Shown here: positions 45,656 to 55,364 of the stretch, one piece after another
How the letters are laid out: the number at the start of each line of letters is the position of its first letter
Position numbering within the stretch: the stretch's first letter is position 1
Origin: CAWGLW01 sp963823525
Lineage (GTDB): Bacteria; Pseudomonadota; Gammaproteobacteria; Steroidobacterales; Steroidobacteraceae
Direction of reading: 5' to 3'
Length of the DNA: 64,000 bases
NCBI GenBank assembly: GCA_963823525.1
Contig: CAWGLW010000001.1
Location: forward strand, 186,001 to 250,000
The notes under the pieces: model-generated
What the model was told of the DNA's origin: nothing
Seen by the model: only the letters and a program-made list of their open reading frames with translations
Database searches by the model: none
Made by a program: the position numbers and the translations under genes

Positions 45656-46045
45656 GCCTCCGCCGCCTTGCGAGCGTCTCGCGATGCCTCGGCCGCCGCC
45701 CTCTTCGCTTTGCGCTCGGCGCGCAGCTCATCCTCGGTCTTGGTGGGCAGAAGCTCTTCGAAGCCTTCCATCATCTGATCGAGCGTCTGCGCGTCGCAGC
45801 ATGCCGCACATCTGCGCCATCGACTCGCGCATCGTGCGCGCCAGTTGTACGTTTTGCTCCGGGTAGTCGCCGGTGGCGATCCGCTCATCGATTTCCTTCA
45901 GACGTTCCTCGCAGGCGGGTTGGGCCAACACCAACGTCGGAAGCATTGTCAGCACCCACACGCCGGCGCCGCGTTTGCTAACAACGCTGATCACGGCTCG
46001 CAGGAATCGCAAGAAGTTAACCACCGCATTATCCAAAGCTTGCAT
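45656..46045 (-). pseudogene. Unknown periplasmic protein gene, frameshifted and fused to IS3
   Basis: Hydrophobic segment GVWVLTMLPTLVLAQP, like a signal peptide, followed by ACEERLKEIDERIATGDYPEQ and MRESMAQMCGML in one frame, then DAQTLDQMMEGFEELLPTK and an Ala/Lys/Arg-rich helix in another. The switch lies near 45795. The helix AAAEASRDARKAAEA then runs directly into the IS3 text AIEASVGSVG. I know no family. Broken at both the shift and the IS junction. Confidence 0.5.
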
Positions 46046-46270
46046 GAAAAGGCTTTCAGAGCCGTGATGCATTATCACTGCATGGCGCGACCGATCGAGC
46101 GATCCGCCAGCGGCGAGGTCGACTCCTGGCGCCAGGCTGCTCCGGGCGAGCGCGGTCGCGCCGCGCCGCGGGACCATTGCCGCGAGTTTAGGGACAGTGA
46201 CCACAACTCGAGCGGAAATTTCGCAGTTATGTTCACTGTCCCAAAATAGCGTGTCCCTGAATAGCGGGGA

Positions 46271-48100
46271 TTAGTCGAGGTCGTCTTCAGGCAGATTCAA
46301 ACGATACCGGATGTCTCTGAACCGAGGCTCAGCGCGCAGTGACTCGAAGCGTGGAAAGACGTTCAGCAAGACCAGCCATCCATCGTGCTCCTCGAAAGCG
46401 GTTTCGAGCCAGTCAAGGGCATCTTCAGTCCGGCCAAGCCCTTCGTACACGTAGGCAATCAGTACCGGTGATACATAGCCCCGTCGCGGGGATTCGCGAC
46501 GGTCGTGGAGTTGTGCGAGGACGGCAAGGGCATTTTCCTCGTCACCCGATTTCGCATAAACACGGGCCTGTACCGCCAGTGTTGATGGCATGCCGTCGGA
46601 TAATTCAACCGCCTCGCTCAAATCCTCCAGCGCTTTGTCCAGCCGCCCGTGCAACATGTGGATGATGCCGCGGTTCCAGTACGCGGCCGCGAAGGTGGGA
46701 TCCAGCGCAAGAATCTCTTCATCCATCCGCGTCGCTTCGGAAAACATGTCCTGGTCGAGGTAGGTGAAGGCGACCAGGTTCATGATCGGCAGCGACAACG
46801 GGTCGAGCGAGAGCGCGTGCAGGGCCGAGTCGATTGCCGCAGCGGGATCCACAACCATCAGGTATTCGGCGTAGGCCCAGTGAGCCAGGGAAGAATTGGG
46901 GCTCAACTCCAATGCCCGTCTCAGGTCGTCACCAGCCCGATCCCAGTCCCATTCGTAAACCAGCGCGGCCATGCCCCTTGCCACCAACGCCTCCGACGAA
47001 CCCGGGTCGAGCGCGAGCGCGGCATTGGCTTCACTGATCGACAGCGGAAAAGCTTCGCGTGGCGCCATGACGCCAAAATAGCCCGCAAGACTGTAGGCAT
47101 TTGCCAACCCGGCGTGCGGCGGCGCGTAGTCCGGATCGATGGCGATCGCTTTTCGAAACGTCTCGATGCTCCGCTGAAAACCGCCCATGCTCAGGCGTGC
47201 CCAGTAATACCGGCCTTTCAGGTAGAGATCGTATGCCTCGGGGCTGACCTCAGCCTGCGCTCTCAATTGCGCATCGGCCTCGGGCGAGAGCTGGATCTGC
47301 AACGCGTCGACAATGGCCCTGGATATCGTCTCCTGGAGGGCGAGCACACTCTCCAATTGGTAGTCATAGGATTCAGACCACAAGTGGAAGCCGTCTTCCA
47401 CGCTGATGAGCTGAGCCGTGATGCGAACGCGATCCTGTTCGCGCCGAATGCTTCCCTCCAGCACGGTTCTGACGTTCAGGCGTTTACCGATGTCGCGAAT
47501 GTCCTGGTTCGCACCCTTGAAAGCAAAAGCAGATGTGCGGGCCGTGACGTGCAGGCCCTGCACTTTCGCAAGGGCCGCAATCAGTTCCTCGGTGAGGCCA
47601 TCGCTGAAATATTCGTTGTCGAGGTCGGGGCTCATGTTTGTAAACGGCAACACGGCAATGGATTTGTCGGGAAGCGCCGTCTCCGATTGCTGCCCGAGCT
47701 CCTGCTCCGCTTCGATTCTGGCTGCCGTCTGTGCCAGCTCGACAACCCGATCGCGTTCGAGCACGAACTTGTCAATCGCGAAGTAGCCCAGCGCCACTGC
47801 CAGTAACGCGATGATGACGCGATCGAGTTTCTTGCCCGCTGGCTGTGCCGGTGTTGCCGCGGCGTCGAATTCATTTTCTCGCTTGAGCCCTTCAGGCGTC
47901 AGTTCGAAAACCCAGGAAAATACAAGGGCCAGCGGGAAACCGATTGCCAACAGCGTGACCACCAGGCGGACCGCCGACGCAGACAAGCCGTAAATCGGAA
48001 AGAGTGTTTCCGCCACCTCGACCAGCAGCCATGCTCCGGTCAGGTATGCGATTGCGACGCGAAAAACGTTACGGCGTTTGAGCTCATGAACAATCGACAT
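46271..48100 (-). CDS. Membrane-anchored FlgO/TolB-N plus TPR protein (paralogue 4)
   Basis: About 610 residues from ATG 48100: VHELKRRNVFRVAIAYLTGAWLL, second helix LVVTLLAIGFPLALVFSW ending ELTPEGLKREN, third hydrophobic segment near 95-112, then SIAVLPFTNMSPDLDNEYFSDGLTEELI and VRTVLEGSIRREQDRVRITAQL. TPRs from about residue 290 (SIETFRKAIAIDPDYAPPHAG) include AALALDPGSSEALVARGM. I reject the upstream extension to 48313, which lacks domain text. The non-autonomous IS91-like copy B begins about 460 bases upstream. Confidence 0.85.
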   Translation of the reverse strand: MSIVHELKRRNVFRVAIAYLTGAWLLVEVAETLFPIYGLSASAVRLVVTLLAIGFPLALVFSWVFELTPEGLKRENEFDAAATPAQPAGKKLDRVIIALLAVALGYFAIDKFVLERDRVVELAQTAARIEAEQELGQQSETALPDKSIAVLPFTNMSPDLDNEYFSDGLTEELIAALAKVQGLHVTARTSAFAFKGANQDIRDIGKRLNVRTVLEGSIRREQDRVRITAQLISVEDGFHLWSESYDYQLESVLALQETISRAIVDALQIQLSPEADAQLRAQAEVSPEAYDLYLKGRYYWARLSMGGFQRSIETFRKAIAIDPDYAPPHAGLANAYSLAGYFGVMAPREAFPLSISEANAALALDPGSSEALVARGMAALVYEWDWDRAGDDLRRALELSPNSSLAHWAYAEYLMVVDPAAAIDSALHALSLDPLSLPIMNLVAFTYLDQDMFSEATRMDEEILALDPTFAAAYWNRGIIHMLHGRLDKALEDLSEAVELSDGMPSTLAVQARVYAKSGDEENALAVLAQLHDRRESPRRGYVSPVLIAYVYEGLGRTEDALDWLETAFEEHDGWLVLLNVFPRFESLRAEPRFRDIRYRLNLPEDDLD

Positions 48101-48563
48101 GAAAGGATTTTCCCATCCTTTGCTAAGCGCAAGACTACGCCTTTCAATAGTTCGAAACCAGCGGCCGGGGCGTGGGGGCTGGACGGTTTGGGGGGCTGTT
48201 TGATGCCAGTGGGAAACGTGCAAGTGAGAGTCAGTCGGGGTCGGTTGTGACCCCGTAGTTCGTTCGGCCGATCGACTGACTCGCAAATAGACGGCGGCCG
48301 ATCGTCGAGGCATAGGGTTGCCTCCGGCACCTGTACACGCTGCGCGAGTTTAGAGGCAATGACAATAGCTTCACGCTCTGAAGAATTACTCCCTGCCGGC
48401 TACGGAATCCGGTCGCGTGACACCACGGGACCATCGTCGACCATACGCAAGCAACTGACCTCGACCCGCGGGGAAAGCGCCTCTGTCCGCAAAGCGAGAG
48501 GCATTGGTCTATGCTCAATGCAAGGAATTAGCGGGACGCCGCAATCGAATCGCTTTGAACGTT
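48101..48563. other. Upstream region of paralogue 4, no gene recognised
   Basis: No frame with family content on either strand. It separates the FlgO/TPR gene from the IS91-like repeat copy B. Confidence 0.5.
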
Positions 48564-49121
48564 GAGGAATAGTCTTTTCAAAAGCCCTGTCTCTGCTAAG
48601 CCTCGGCGGGCAACCCCGAGTTAATGGAGTGATCGCAGGCCCCCATCGCATCCTGCGTCGGCAGCGCAGCGCGATGACGCTCCGGCCTGCCACCTGAATC
48701 CCCCCTCCCATACAGAAACTCGGCCCGCTCTCTCATGTTCTTTGGTACGCAGACAGACCCACCCGTCGGTTCGACCGATCAACGGCCAGTCAGAGCAATC
48801 TTCAATGCGCTTGGAACGGCCGTTCGCCCGCAGGCGGACCCCGGCTCGCATGACTCAGATCGAGTGCTTCGCTCGCCGCCCCTGGCCCAGACTCCGGCAT
48901 GTAGCGAGAATCCTGAAGACTCGGCCACGTTCGCACGCGAGCGATCCGGGTCCGGCGGCAAGGTCTGCAGCGTGAACACCTTCTGCCCTTCCCTCGGACC
49001 CGTCGCGACCCGATACGTGATCGAGTGACCAATCAGGCTGTTGATCGGGGCTTCCGCGGTCGGGTCGAACGCCAGATACGCGTTCTCCATGTCGCGCGTT
49101 AACAGTCCGGCTCGCTCGAGC
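48564..49121 (-). mobile_element. Non-autonomous IS91-like element, copy B
   Basis: Near-identical to 60701-61259: I see one substitution in the 48890 area and a small indel in a C-rich run. The first ~315 bases equal the end region of fragment A. The rest encodes (minus strand) a central transposase piece, ENAYLAFDPTAEAP, LIGHSITYRVATGPREGQKVF and TLQTLPPDP, up to SGFSLHAGVWA. It is joined directly to the C-terminal end, so roughly the last third of the transposase is deleted. Similarity to copy C stops at 49121, before the transposase N-terminus. Confidence 0.8.
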
Positions 49122-49448
49122 GAGCGGCCGACCCGCTCGGCGACCGAAAATCACTAGGGCGCGAGGGATTACCTGCTGCCCACGAATATTTTCTGATTTC
49201 TTTCTCACCAGATTTCTCTGACCAACACTTATCGGCTGCTTCCAACCCGTGCTGGACGTTGATCACGCGTTAGCGCAAGGGACAGGCATCGACCACTGAG
49301 CAACATTCTCGTCGAAGACGAGAATTGCGTATGTTCGCTTTGGTTTCGCGCAACTTCCGAACACATTAAAAGGAAATACCTCAAGGTCGTTACGATTCTC
49401 GCTCGTCTCGCCAAATCTCTGCGCCGGCAGGACTAGACCGCTCTCGCG
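49122..49448. other. Intergenic region, no gene recognised
   Basis: Between copy B and the short membrane-protein gene. Only short frames without motifs. It should contain the promoter of the 49449 gene if that gene is active. Confidence 0.45.
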
Positions 49449-50141
49449 GTGGAGTTCGTTCTAGTGGTCGAGGGCGTATTCGTCGCCCTGCAGGTGGACA
49501 ACTGGAATCAGCGGCGCGTTGCTGAACGCAAGTTTCGCAGCGAACTCGCACTGCTAAAGGCCGAGCTCCGCGAAGATCGGGTGCCACTGGCCCAGACCAT
49601 CGAGCGTATAGAGGACAATCTAACCGTGCTCACCGCGTTCCAGCGGGCATTCCACGGCGAAACTTCGGCGTCCTACGGCGAGCGGCGCGAAGCATTTGTG
49701 CCCGCATTGTTGGGCGGCATTACGTCTTTCATGCGTCGTGCTAGGGTCGACCGCTTGCTGGGCTCGGACGGCATCCTCGAGGAGCGCTTCGAATCGCTGC
49801 GACGTGAACTCGAGAAGTGGAACCGGACCTGGAACGGCGATCTCGAGATGTCAGACGAACGATTGCGCTACCGCAACAACGTCATTCTGCCGCTATTCAC
49901 CGAGACGCACTCGCAGGTCACCAGGGCTGAACGAATATTTCGCGACACGCCCTACCGGCTGGATGCGAGCGGGCGCGACGACGAACTCCGCGACCTGCTG
50001 GCCGATCCACGCGTGGAAAACGCGATCGTTATCAAGCTGCTCATTGAGAAAGAAGCGCTCGACCACGCGAAGCATCTAGACCAGCTAAGCGAGCTGGTAA
50101 TCGCCGAGATCGACCGACTGCTAGCTGCGTCCCCCCGCTGA
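49449..50141 (+). CDS. Short membrane-anchored protein of DUF6090 type, probably N-terminally shortened
   Basis: 230 residues. It begins MEFVLVVEGVFVALQVDNWNQRR, the helix and following W-N motif of the widespread DUF6090-like proteins, which normally carry ~20 residues before this helix. Then come long charged helices (FRSELALLKAELREDRVPL, ESLRRELEKWNRTW). A stop codon lies directly upstream, so the original start has probably been lost. GTG start, no clear ribosome site. A second gene of the same design lies at 61432 next to the other IS91-like copy. Confidence 0.55.
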   Translation: MEFVLVVEGVFVALQVDNWNQRRVAERKFRSELALLKAELREDRVPLAQTIERIEDNLTVLTAFQRAFHGETSASYGERREAFVPALLGGITSFMRRARVDRLLGSDGILEERFESLRRELEKWNRTWNGDLEMSDERLRYRNNVILPLFTETHSQVTRAERIFRDTPYRLDASGRDDELRDLLADPRVENAIVIKLLIEKEALDHAKHLDQLSELVIAEIDRLLAASPR

Positions 50142-50363
50142 GCAATGGCGGGCCCTCGTCTGCAGTTGGCCGAAAGCAGCCGTTCGGCTAGGTTCCTGAT
50201 CGGGCCTCCCTCAAGCCCATTCTGAGGGTCCGCTTGAGCTTTCCCCTTAGTTCAGTCCGATTCGGTTGAGGGAATTTCATCGTATTGAGGGGTCCTCGTT
50301 TTCAGGTCCGTTACGGCAGGATGCTGGTCCTGCCGCGCATCGACGGCCGGCCAGGCTGAACCG

Positions 50364-50380
50364 CGCGGCCACAGGCCGCG
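50364..50380. terminator. GC-rich hairpin after the Mrp operon
   Basis: CGCGGCC and GGCCGCG pair around a three-base loop, 6 bases past the stop of the last antiporter gene (minus strand). No T-run follows, so it may stabilise the mRNA end or act with Rho. Confidence 0.45.
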
Positions 50381-50385
50381 GCGGC

Positions 50386-52101
50386 TCAGGCCAGGTAGTA
50401 GAAGAACACGTAAGCGGTCAGCAGCACCGCGATCCACAGCGCGGCGGTGCCGATCGGCCAGGCACGCGCGAGCGGACCGTGAACCTGCCGGCCGTCCTCG
50501 ACCCGCGAGCCGAAGTACTTCAGCCCGACGCGACCCAGGCGCCGGCCGGCGGCGTCGAGCAGGGACCCCAGCTGCCCGGCAACGCCGGTCCATGCCGCGC
50601 CCAGCGCCTGCCACAGGCGCACCAGGCCGACCCGCCACAGCCAGTCGAAGTCGAGGCTGATGGTCTCGGTGCGACGCATCAGCGGCAGCAGCAGGAAGAA
50701 AGCCAGGCCGCTGAACAGCAGCAGTTGCAGGTAGAACACCACCTTACCGGCCGTATAGGCCTGGTACTCCACCGGATAGGGCAGGAAGCGGTAAAGCAGG
50801 TCCGGCGCGACGCCCAGCAGGATGCAGAGGACAGCGAACAGCAGCATCGCCGCAGCCATGTTCCAGGGCGCGTCCTTCGGCCGCAGACCGGAGTCGCGCT
50901 GGAAGAAGACGAACCACGGGAACTTGATGCCCGCGTGCAGGAACACGCCGGCCGATGCCGCCGCCAGCAGGAACCAGACCAGTGTCAGGCCCTCGTAGGC
51001 GGCCGCCTGCGAGATCATGGTCTTGGTGGTGAATCCGGAGGTCAGCGGAAAGCCCGAAATCGCCAGCGCCCCGACGATGCCGCAGGCGGCGGTCAACGGC
51101 ATGGTGCGGAACAGGCCGCCCACCTCGGAGCACTTGTTGCGTCCGGTCCGGTAGACCACCACACCCGCACTCATGAACAGCAGGGCCTTGTAGATGATGT
51201 GCGCGAAGGCGTGGGCCGCCGCGCCATTGATCGCCAGCGGCGTGCCGATGCCGATCGCGCAGACCATGAAGCCGACCTGGTTGACGATCGAGAACGACAG
51301 GATGCGACGGAAGTCGTTCTCCAGCAGTGCGTAGATGATGCCGTACATCACCATGAACAGGCCGATGCAGATCAGCACTGGCTCACCCGGGAACAGCAGG
51401 ATCAGGGCGAGCACCGCCGTCTTCGTGGTAAAGGCCGACAGGAACACCGAGCCGGTCGGGCTGGCCTCCGGGTAGGCATCCGACAGCCAGGCGGAGACTG
51501 GCGGCGCGGCGGCGTTGATCAGGATGCCGGCCAGGATCATCCAGTGGTCGAAGCTGTCGGCCAGCATCGGCCGCACGTCGATCGAGCCGGTGTGCACCAT
51601 CACACCCTCGATGCCGACCTTGAGGATCACGCCGCCGAGCAGGTGCATGATGGCGTAGCGGATGCCCGCCGCACGCGCGCCGGGCGTACCGCCGCACCAG
51701 ACCACCACGGTCGAGAACAGTGCCATCAGTTCCCAGAACAGGAACATCGTGATCAGGTCGCCGGCGAAGCTGACGCCGATGGCGCCGGCGGCGTAGGCGT
51801 ACGCCGCGGCCAGCTCGAACCAGCGGGCCTGGCGGAACGCAAACAGTCCGCCTGCGAAGGCCATCAGGGCGAAGATCGTCGCGAACAGGCGTCTTACCGG
51901 GCTGCCCTCGATCAGCTCGATCGGGTACTGCAGGAACTCGACGCTCATCTGGATGCCGTCCGGCACCTGCCATATGAGCGCGAGCGCGCCGAGGGGCGCG
52001 AGCAGCACCAGCGCGCTGCGCAGCACGCCGCGCGCCGGGCCGATCAGCAGCGCGGCCAGCAACAGGAACAGGGCGGGGTGCAGCATCTGGCTAATCGTCA
52101 C
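50386..52101 (-). CDS. Mrp-type antiporter subunit D-like (third copy, proton-translocating NuoL/M/N family)
   Basis: Polytopic inner-membrane protein (~571 residues, ~14 helices) of the complex-I antiporter-like family. Key charged-helix text: FAGDLITMFLFWELMALFS (with the conserved Glu), FTTKTAVLALILLF and HAFAHIIYKALLFMSAGVV (Lys helix). It has an extra ~80-residue C-terminal part with a final helix (AALWIAVLLTAYVFFYY) lacking in the other D-like subunits here. Start GTG, overlapping the preceding small gene. Last gene of the operon. Works in a Na+(K+)/H+ antiporter complex. Confidence 0.88.
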   Translation of the reverse strand: MTISQMLHPALFLLLAALLIGPARGVLRSALVLLAPLGALALIWQVPDGIQMSVEFLQYPIELIEGSPVRRLFATIFALMAFAGGLFAFRQARWFELAAAYAYAAGAIGVSFAGDLITMFLFWELMALFSTVVVWCGGTPGARAAGIRYAIMHLLGGVILKVGIEGVMVHTGSIDVRPMLADSFDHWMILAGILINAAAPPVSAWLSDAYPEASPTGSVFLSAFTTKTAVLALILLFPGEPVLICIGLFMVMYGIIYALLENDFRRILSFSIVNQVGFMVCAIGIGTPLAINGAAAHAFAHIIYKALLFMSAGVVVYRTGRNKCSEVGGLFRTMPLTAACGIVGALAISGFPLTSGFTTKTMISQAAAYEGLTLVWFLLAAASAGVFLHAGIKFPWFVFFQRDSGLRPKDAPWNMAAAMLLFAVLCILLGVAPDLLYRFLPYPVEYQAYTAGKVVFYLQLLLFSGLAFFLLLPLMRRTETISLDFDWLWRVGLVRLWQALGAAWTGVAGQLGSLLDAAGRRLGRVGLKYFGSRVEDGRQVHGPLARAWPIGTAALWIAVLLTAYVFFYYLA

Positions 52102-52402
52102 TCCCCCGGTAGTAGTTCTCGTCGCGCTTCACGACCCAGCCCAGCGCCTTGGCGATGAGCACCATCGCGACGCAGGAGAGAAAACCGAACACGGCACCGA
52201 AACCCAGCCAGCCATCGACGCCGAAGCTGCCCTTGACGGGGAACAGCAGCTGCGCAGCCACCACCAGCACCAGCAGGACGATGAACAGGCGCCACAGCAG
52301 GCGGATCGTGGACGGCCGTGCCAGCCAGGCATCCTCCCCGGGCCGCGCACCGGGTTGCGGCGCATGTGCCTCACGGCGCCCGTCGTCCGGCCTCACGTTC
52401 AC
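52091..52402 (-). CDS. Small two-helix membrane protein inside the Mrp operon
   Basis: 104 residues from GTG 52402, which overlaps the stop of the upstream D-like gene (GTGA). The N-terminal ~35 residues are charged, then two helices: LLWRLFIVLLVLVVAAQLLF and LGFGAVFGFLSCVAMVLIAKALGW, ending KRDENYYRGSDD. It does not match MrpE, F, G or C. Overlaps on both sides show that it belongs to the operon. Possibly an accessory or assembly subunit; function unknown. Confidence 0.75.
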   Translation of the reverse strand: MNVRPDDGRREAHAPQPGARPGEDAWLARPSTIRLLWRLFIVLLVLVVAAQLLFPVKGSFGVDGWLGFGAVFGFLSCVAMVLIAKALGWVVKRDENYYRGSDD

Positions 52403-53868
52403 GGCTGCCCCCTGACTAGTTGCGATTCGAGTTCGTAGACGGGCGCACTGTAGACGAACAGCCCGAGGGTCAGCGCCGCGGTCACCGCAAGCGCCAGCAG
52501 CATCGCGAGCGGCGCCTCGCCGTGCGTCCGGCCCGCGGGTGTCTCGTCCTTGCCGAACCACGCCATGTAGATGATCGGCAGGAAGTAGGCCGCGTTGAGC
52601 GCCGTGCTGAGGATGATGGTGGCCAGCGCCGGGTAGTTGTCGGCCTGGAAGGCACCGGCAAGGATGTACCACTTCGATACGAACCCGCCCGTCGGAGGCA
52701 CGCCGATCATGCTAAGCGCACCGATGGTGAACGCCGCCATGGTGACGGGCATGCGCCGGCCGATGCCCGACAGCTGGCTCAGCTCGGTCTTCTTCGAGGC
52801 GGTGTAGATCGAGCCAGCCGCGAAGAACAGCGTGATCTTGCCGAAGGAATGCGCCAGCATGTGCATGGCTGCGCCGACCTCCGCCAGCGGTTTGAGAATG
52901 GCCGAAGCCATCACGACGTACGACAGCTGCGAGATGGTGGAGTAGGCGAGCAGGCGTTTCAGGTTCTGCTGGCGCAGCGCCACCACGCTGGCCGCCACGA
53001 TCGTGAAAGCGGCGGCGTAGAACAACCAGCCGCTGCTGGGATCCCCGAATAGGAAGTCCACCCCGAACACGTATACGATGACCTTCAGGATGGTGAAGAC
53101 GCCGGCCTTGACCACGGCCACCGCGTGCAGCAGGGCGCTGACCGGCGTGGGCGCCACCATCGCTGCCGGCAGCCAGCGGTGTACCGGCATGACGGCGGCC
53201 TTGGCGGCGCCGAACACGAACAGTCCGAGCAGCAGGCCGATCTGCGGACCCTCGATGTGCCCGCGCAGGATTCCGCCCTCGGTGAACTCGCCGGTGCCGG
53301 CCGCGGCATAAGTCCAGATGATCGCCGGCAACAGCAGGCCGATCGATGCGGAGATCAGGATCCCGAGGTAGACGCGCGCCGAGCGCACCGTGGCGGCGTC
53401 GCCGTTGTGCGCCACCAGCGGATAGGTCGACAGCGTCAGCATCTCGTAGAACAGGAACAGCGTGAACAGGTTGGCCGAGAACGCGATGCCCATCGCCGCC
53501 GCCAGCGACAAGGCGAACATCACGTAGAAGCGGGTCTGGTGCTTCTCCCGGTTGCCGCGCATGTAACCGATGGAGTAGATCGAGTTGACCAGCCACAGCC
53601 CGGACGCCATGGACGCGAACAGCATGCCCAGGGGCTCCACCCGGAAGGCGATGTCGATCCCGGGCAGGACCTCGCCGATTCTTACGCCCGGCCGGTCGCC
53701 GGCGAAAATCTCCGGCAGCAGACTCCAGACGCAGGCGATCAGCGCGACCGCCGTCAGGAGCGTCATCGACTCCCGCAGGTTATCGTTGAGCCGCCCGGCG
53801 AGGCCGATCAGCAGGGCGCCCGCCAGCGGCACCGCCAGTGCGGCGAGGATGGCGGTCTCCGGACTCAC
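52399..53868 (-). CDS. Mrp-type antiporter subunit D-like (second copy)
   Basis: 489 residues, ~14 helices. NLFTLFLFYEMLTLSTYPLVAHNGD carries the conserved Glu, FGAAKAAVMPVHRWLPAAMVAPTPVSALLHAVAVVKAG is the Lys/His-rich helix pair typical of MrpD/NuoM, and HMLAHSFGKITLFFAAGSI is the second Lys helix. GTG start overlaps the stop of the gene before it. Forms part of the proton/cation pathway of the complex. Confidence 0.9.
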   Translation of the reverse strand: MSPETAILAALAVPLAGALLIGLAGRLNDNLRESMTLLTAVALIACVWSLLPEIFAGDRPGVRIGEVLPGIDIAFRVEPLGMLFASMASGLWLVNSIYSIGYMRGNREKHQTRFYVMFALSLAAAMGIAFSANLFTLFLFYEMLTLSTYPLVAHNGDAATVRSARVYLGILISASIGLLLPAIIWTYAAAGTGEFTEGGILRGHIEGPQIGLLLGLFVFGAAKAAVMPVHRWLPAAMVAPTPVSALLHAVAVVKAGVFTILKVIVYVFGVDFLFGDPSSGWLFYAAAFTIVAASVVALRQQNLKRLLAYSTISQLSYVVMASAILKPLAEVGAAMHMLAHSFGKITLFFAAGSIYTASKKTELSQLSGIGRRMPVTMAAFTIGALSMIGVPPTGGFVSKWYILAGAFQADNYPALATIILSTALNAAYFLPIIYMAWFGKDETPAGRTHGEAPLAMLLALAVTAALTLGLFVYSAPVYELESQLVRGQP

Positions 53869-55364
53869 GGCAGGTGTCTCAGCAGAATAATGGCGGAGGT
53901 CGTAGCGAGTTCACGCGGCACCTGCGTGAACAGCCCGAACCAGACGTTGGACAAGGCCGCAACCCAGGTCAGCGCCAGCATCCCCACCGGAGCCTCTCCC
54001 GGCGTGCCGGCACGCTCCCCGGCCGGCGGGTCCTTGAACCACGCGGCCTCGACGATGCGCCAGACGTACGCCACCGCCATCAGTGACCCCAGCACGATCA
54101 CGCCCACCAGCACCCAGCCCAGCACGCCTCGCTCCAGCGCGGCCGTCATCAGGTACCACTTGCTGACGAAGCCGGCCGTGCCGGGTACGCCGATCAGGCT
54201 CAGCCCGGCGACGATCAGGGCCGCCAGCGTCCAGGGCATGCGCTTCGCCGCGCCTGCCAGGTCCTGCAGGGTCAGGCCGTCGAAGCGCGTGCTCAGGCAC
54301 ATCACGGCCATGAACAGCGCTCCCTTCGACAGCGCGTGGTTGAACATGTGCAGCAGTCCGGCCGACAGGCCCGGCACGCTCACCAGGCTCGCACCGAGCA
54401 CGATATAGCCGATCTGCGCGACCGACGAATAGGCCAGCAGGCGCTTGATGTTGGCCTCGAAAAGCGCCACGGCCGATCCGACCAGGATGGCCAGCACGGC
54501 GAGCGGCATCAGGAACGCCGCGAACTGCGCATCGTGACCGACCAGGTTGCCCTGGAACACGACGAAGTCGAAGCGCAGCAGCACGTACAGCGACACCTTG
54601 GTCGCACAGGCGGCCAGGAACACGCTGACGGCGTGCGGCGCATAGGTGTAGGCGTTGGGCAGCCACACGTGCAGCGGAAACAGCGCCGCCTTCAACGCCA
54701 GGCCAATGGTGATGAAACCCGCGGCCACCAGGATCGGCCGCTCATCCGCCACCTCGTGTATGCGCAGCTCCATGTCGGCGAGGTTCAGCGTGCCGGTCAT
54801 CATGTAGATCAGCCCCACCCCGATCAGGTAGAAGGTGGCGCCCACGGTGCCCATGACCAGGTATTTGAACACGGCTGGCAGTGCTCGCCGGTCCGGCCCG
54901 CCGGCGACCAGCACGTAGCTCGCCAGCGATGAAATCTCCATGAAGACGAAGATGTTGAACGCGTCCGCCGATACCAGGATGCCCGCCATGCCGGCCAGCG
55001 CCAACAGCCAGGCCGCGAAGAACAGGGGCTGTCGACGCAGCTCGATCTGCCGTTCCAGGCTGGCCCGCCCGGCTGCCAGCGCCAGCGTCGAGGCGCCGGT
55101 CAGCACCAGCAACAGCATGGCGCTGAGTGCATCGACCTCGAGCGCGATGCCATAGGGCGCCGGCCAGCCGCCCAGTGCGTACCCGTAGACCTGGCCCGCG
55201 AGCACGCCCGCGGCCATCTGTACCGCCACCAGGAACGCCGCGGCGCTGGCCAGGGTAGCTGCCGCCCAGGCCAGCCCGCGCGGATGCAGCAGCACGACCA
55301 GCGGCGCCACCAGCAGCGGCACCACGACCTGCAGTACCGGCAGATGGTCCGCGGGGACGGTCAT
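53865..55364 (-). CDS. mrpD: Mrp-type antiporter subunit D (first copy)
   Basis: 499 residues, ~14 helices. NIFVFMEISSLASYVLVAGG with the conserved Glu, LKAALFPLHVWLPNAYTYAPHAVSVFLAACATKV and HMFNHALSKGALFMAVMCL match MrpD/MnhD closely. ATG start in an ATGA overlap with the MrpC stop. Position directly after MrpC is where mrpD stands in ordinary mrp operons. Confidence 0.9.
   Translation of the reverse strand: MTVPADHLPVLQVVVPLLVAPLVVLLHPRGLAWAAATLASAAAFLVAVQMAAGVLAGQVYGYALGGWPAPYGIALEVDALSAMLLLVLTGASTLALAAGRASLERQIELRRQPLFFAAWLLALAGMAGILVSADAFNIFVFMEISSLASYVLVAGGPDRRALPAVFKYLVMGTVGATFYLIGVGLIYMMTGTLNLADMELRIHEVADERPILVAAGFITIGLALKAALFPLHVWLPNAYTYAPHAVSVFLAACATKVSLYVLLRFDFVVFQGNLVGHDAQFAAFLMPLAVLAILVGSAVALFEANIKRLLAYSSVAQIGYIVLGASLVSVPGLSAGLLHMFNHALSKGALFMAVMCLSTRFDGLTLQDLAGAAKRMPWTLAALIVAGLSLIGVPGTAGFVSKWYLMTAALERGVLGWVLVGVIVLGSLMAVAYVWRIVEAAWFKDPPAGERAGTPGEAPVGMLALTWVAALSNVWFGLFTQVPRELATTSAIILLRHLP

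Noticed and set aside
48735..49028. 97-codon plus-strand frame repeated at 60873-61166
   Set aside because: It is antisense to the IS91-like repeat and is shared only because the DNA repeat is shared.
50266..52158. A 630-codon open frame on the plus strand
   Set aside because: It is wholly antisense to the third Mrp D-like gene and consists of Gln/Arg/His/Asp-rich text typical of the reverse complement of hydrophobic GC-rich codons. The frames at 53125-54408 and 55744-56934 are the same artefact.
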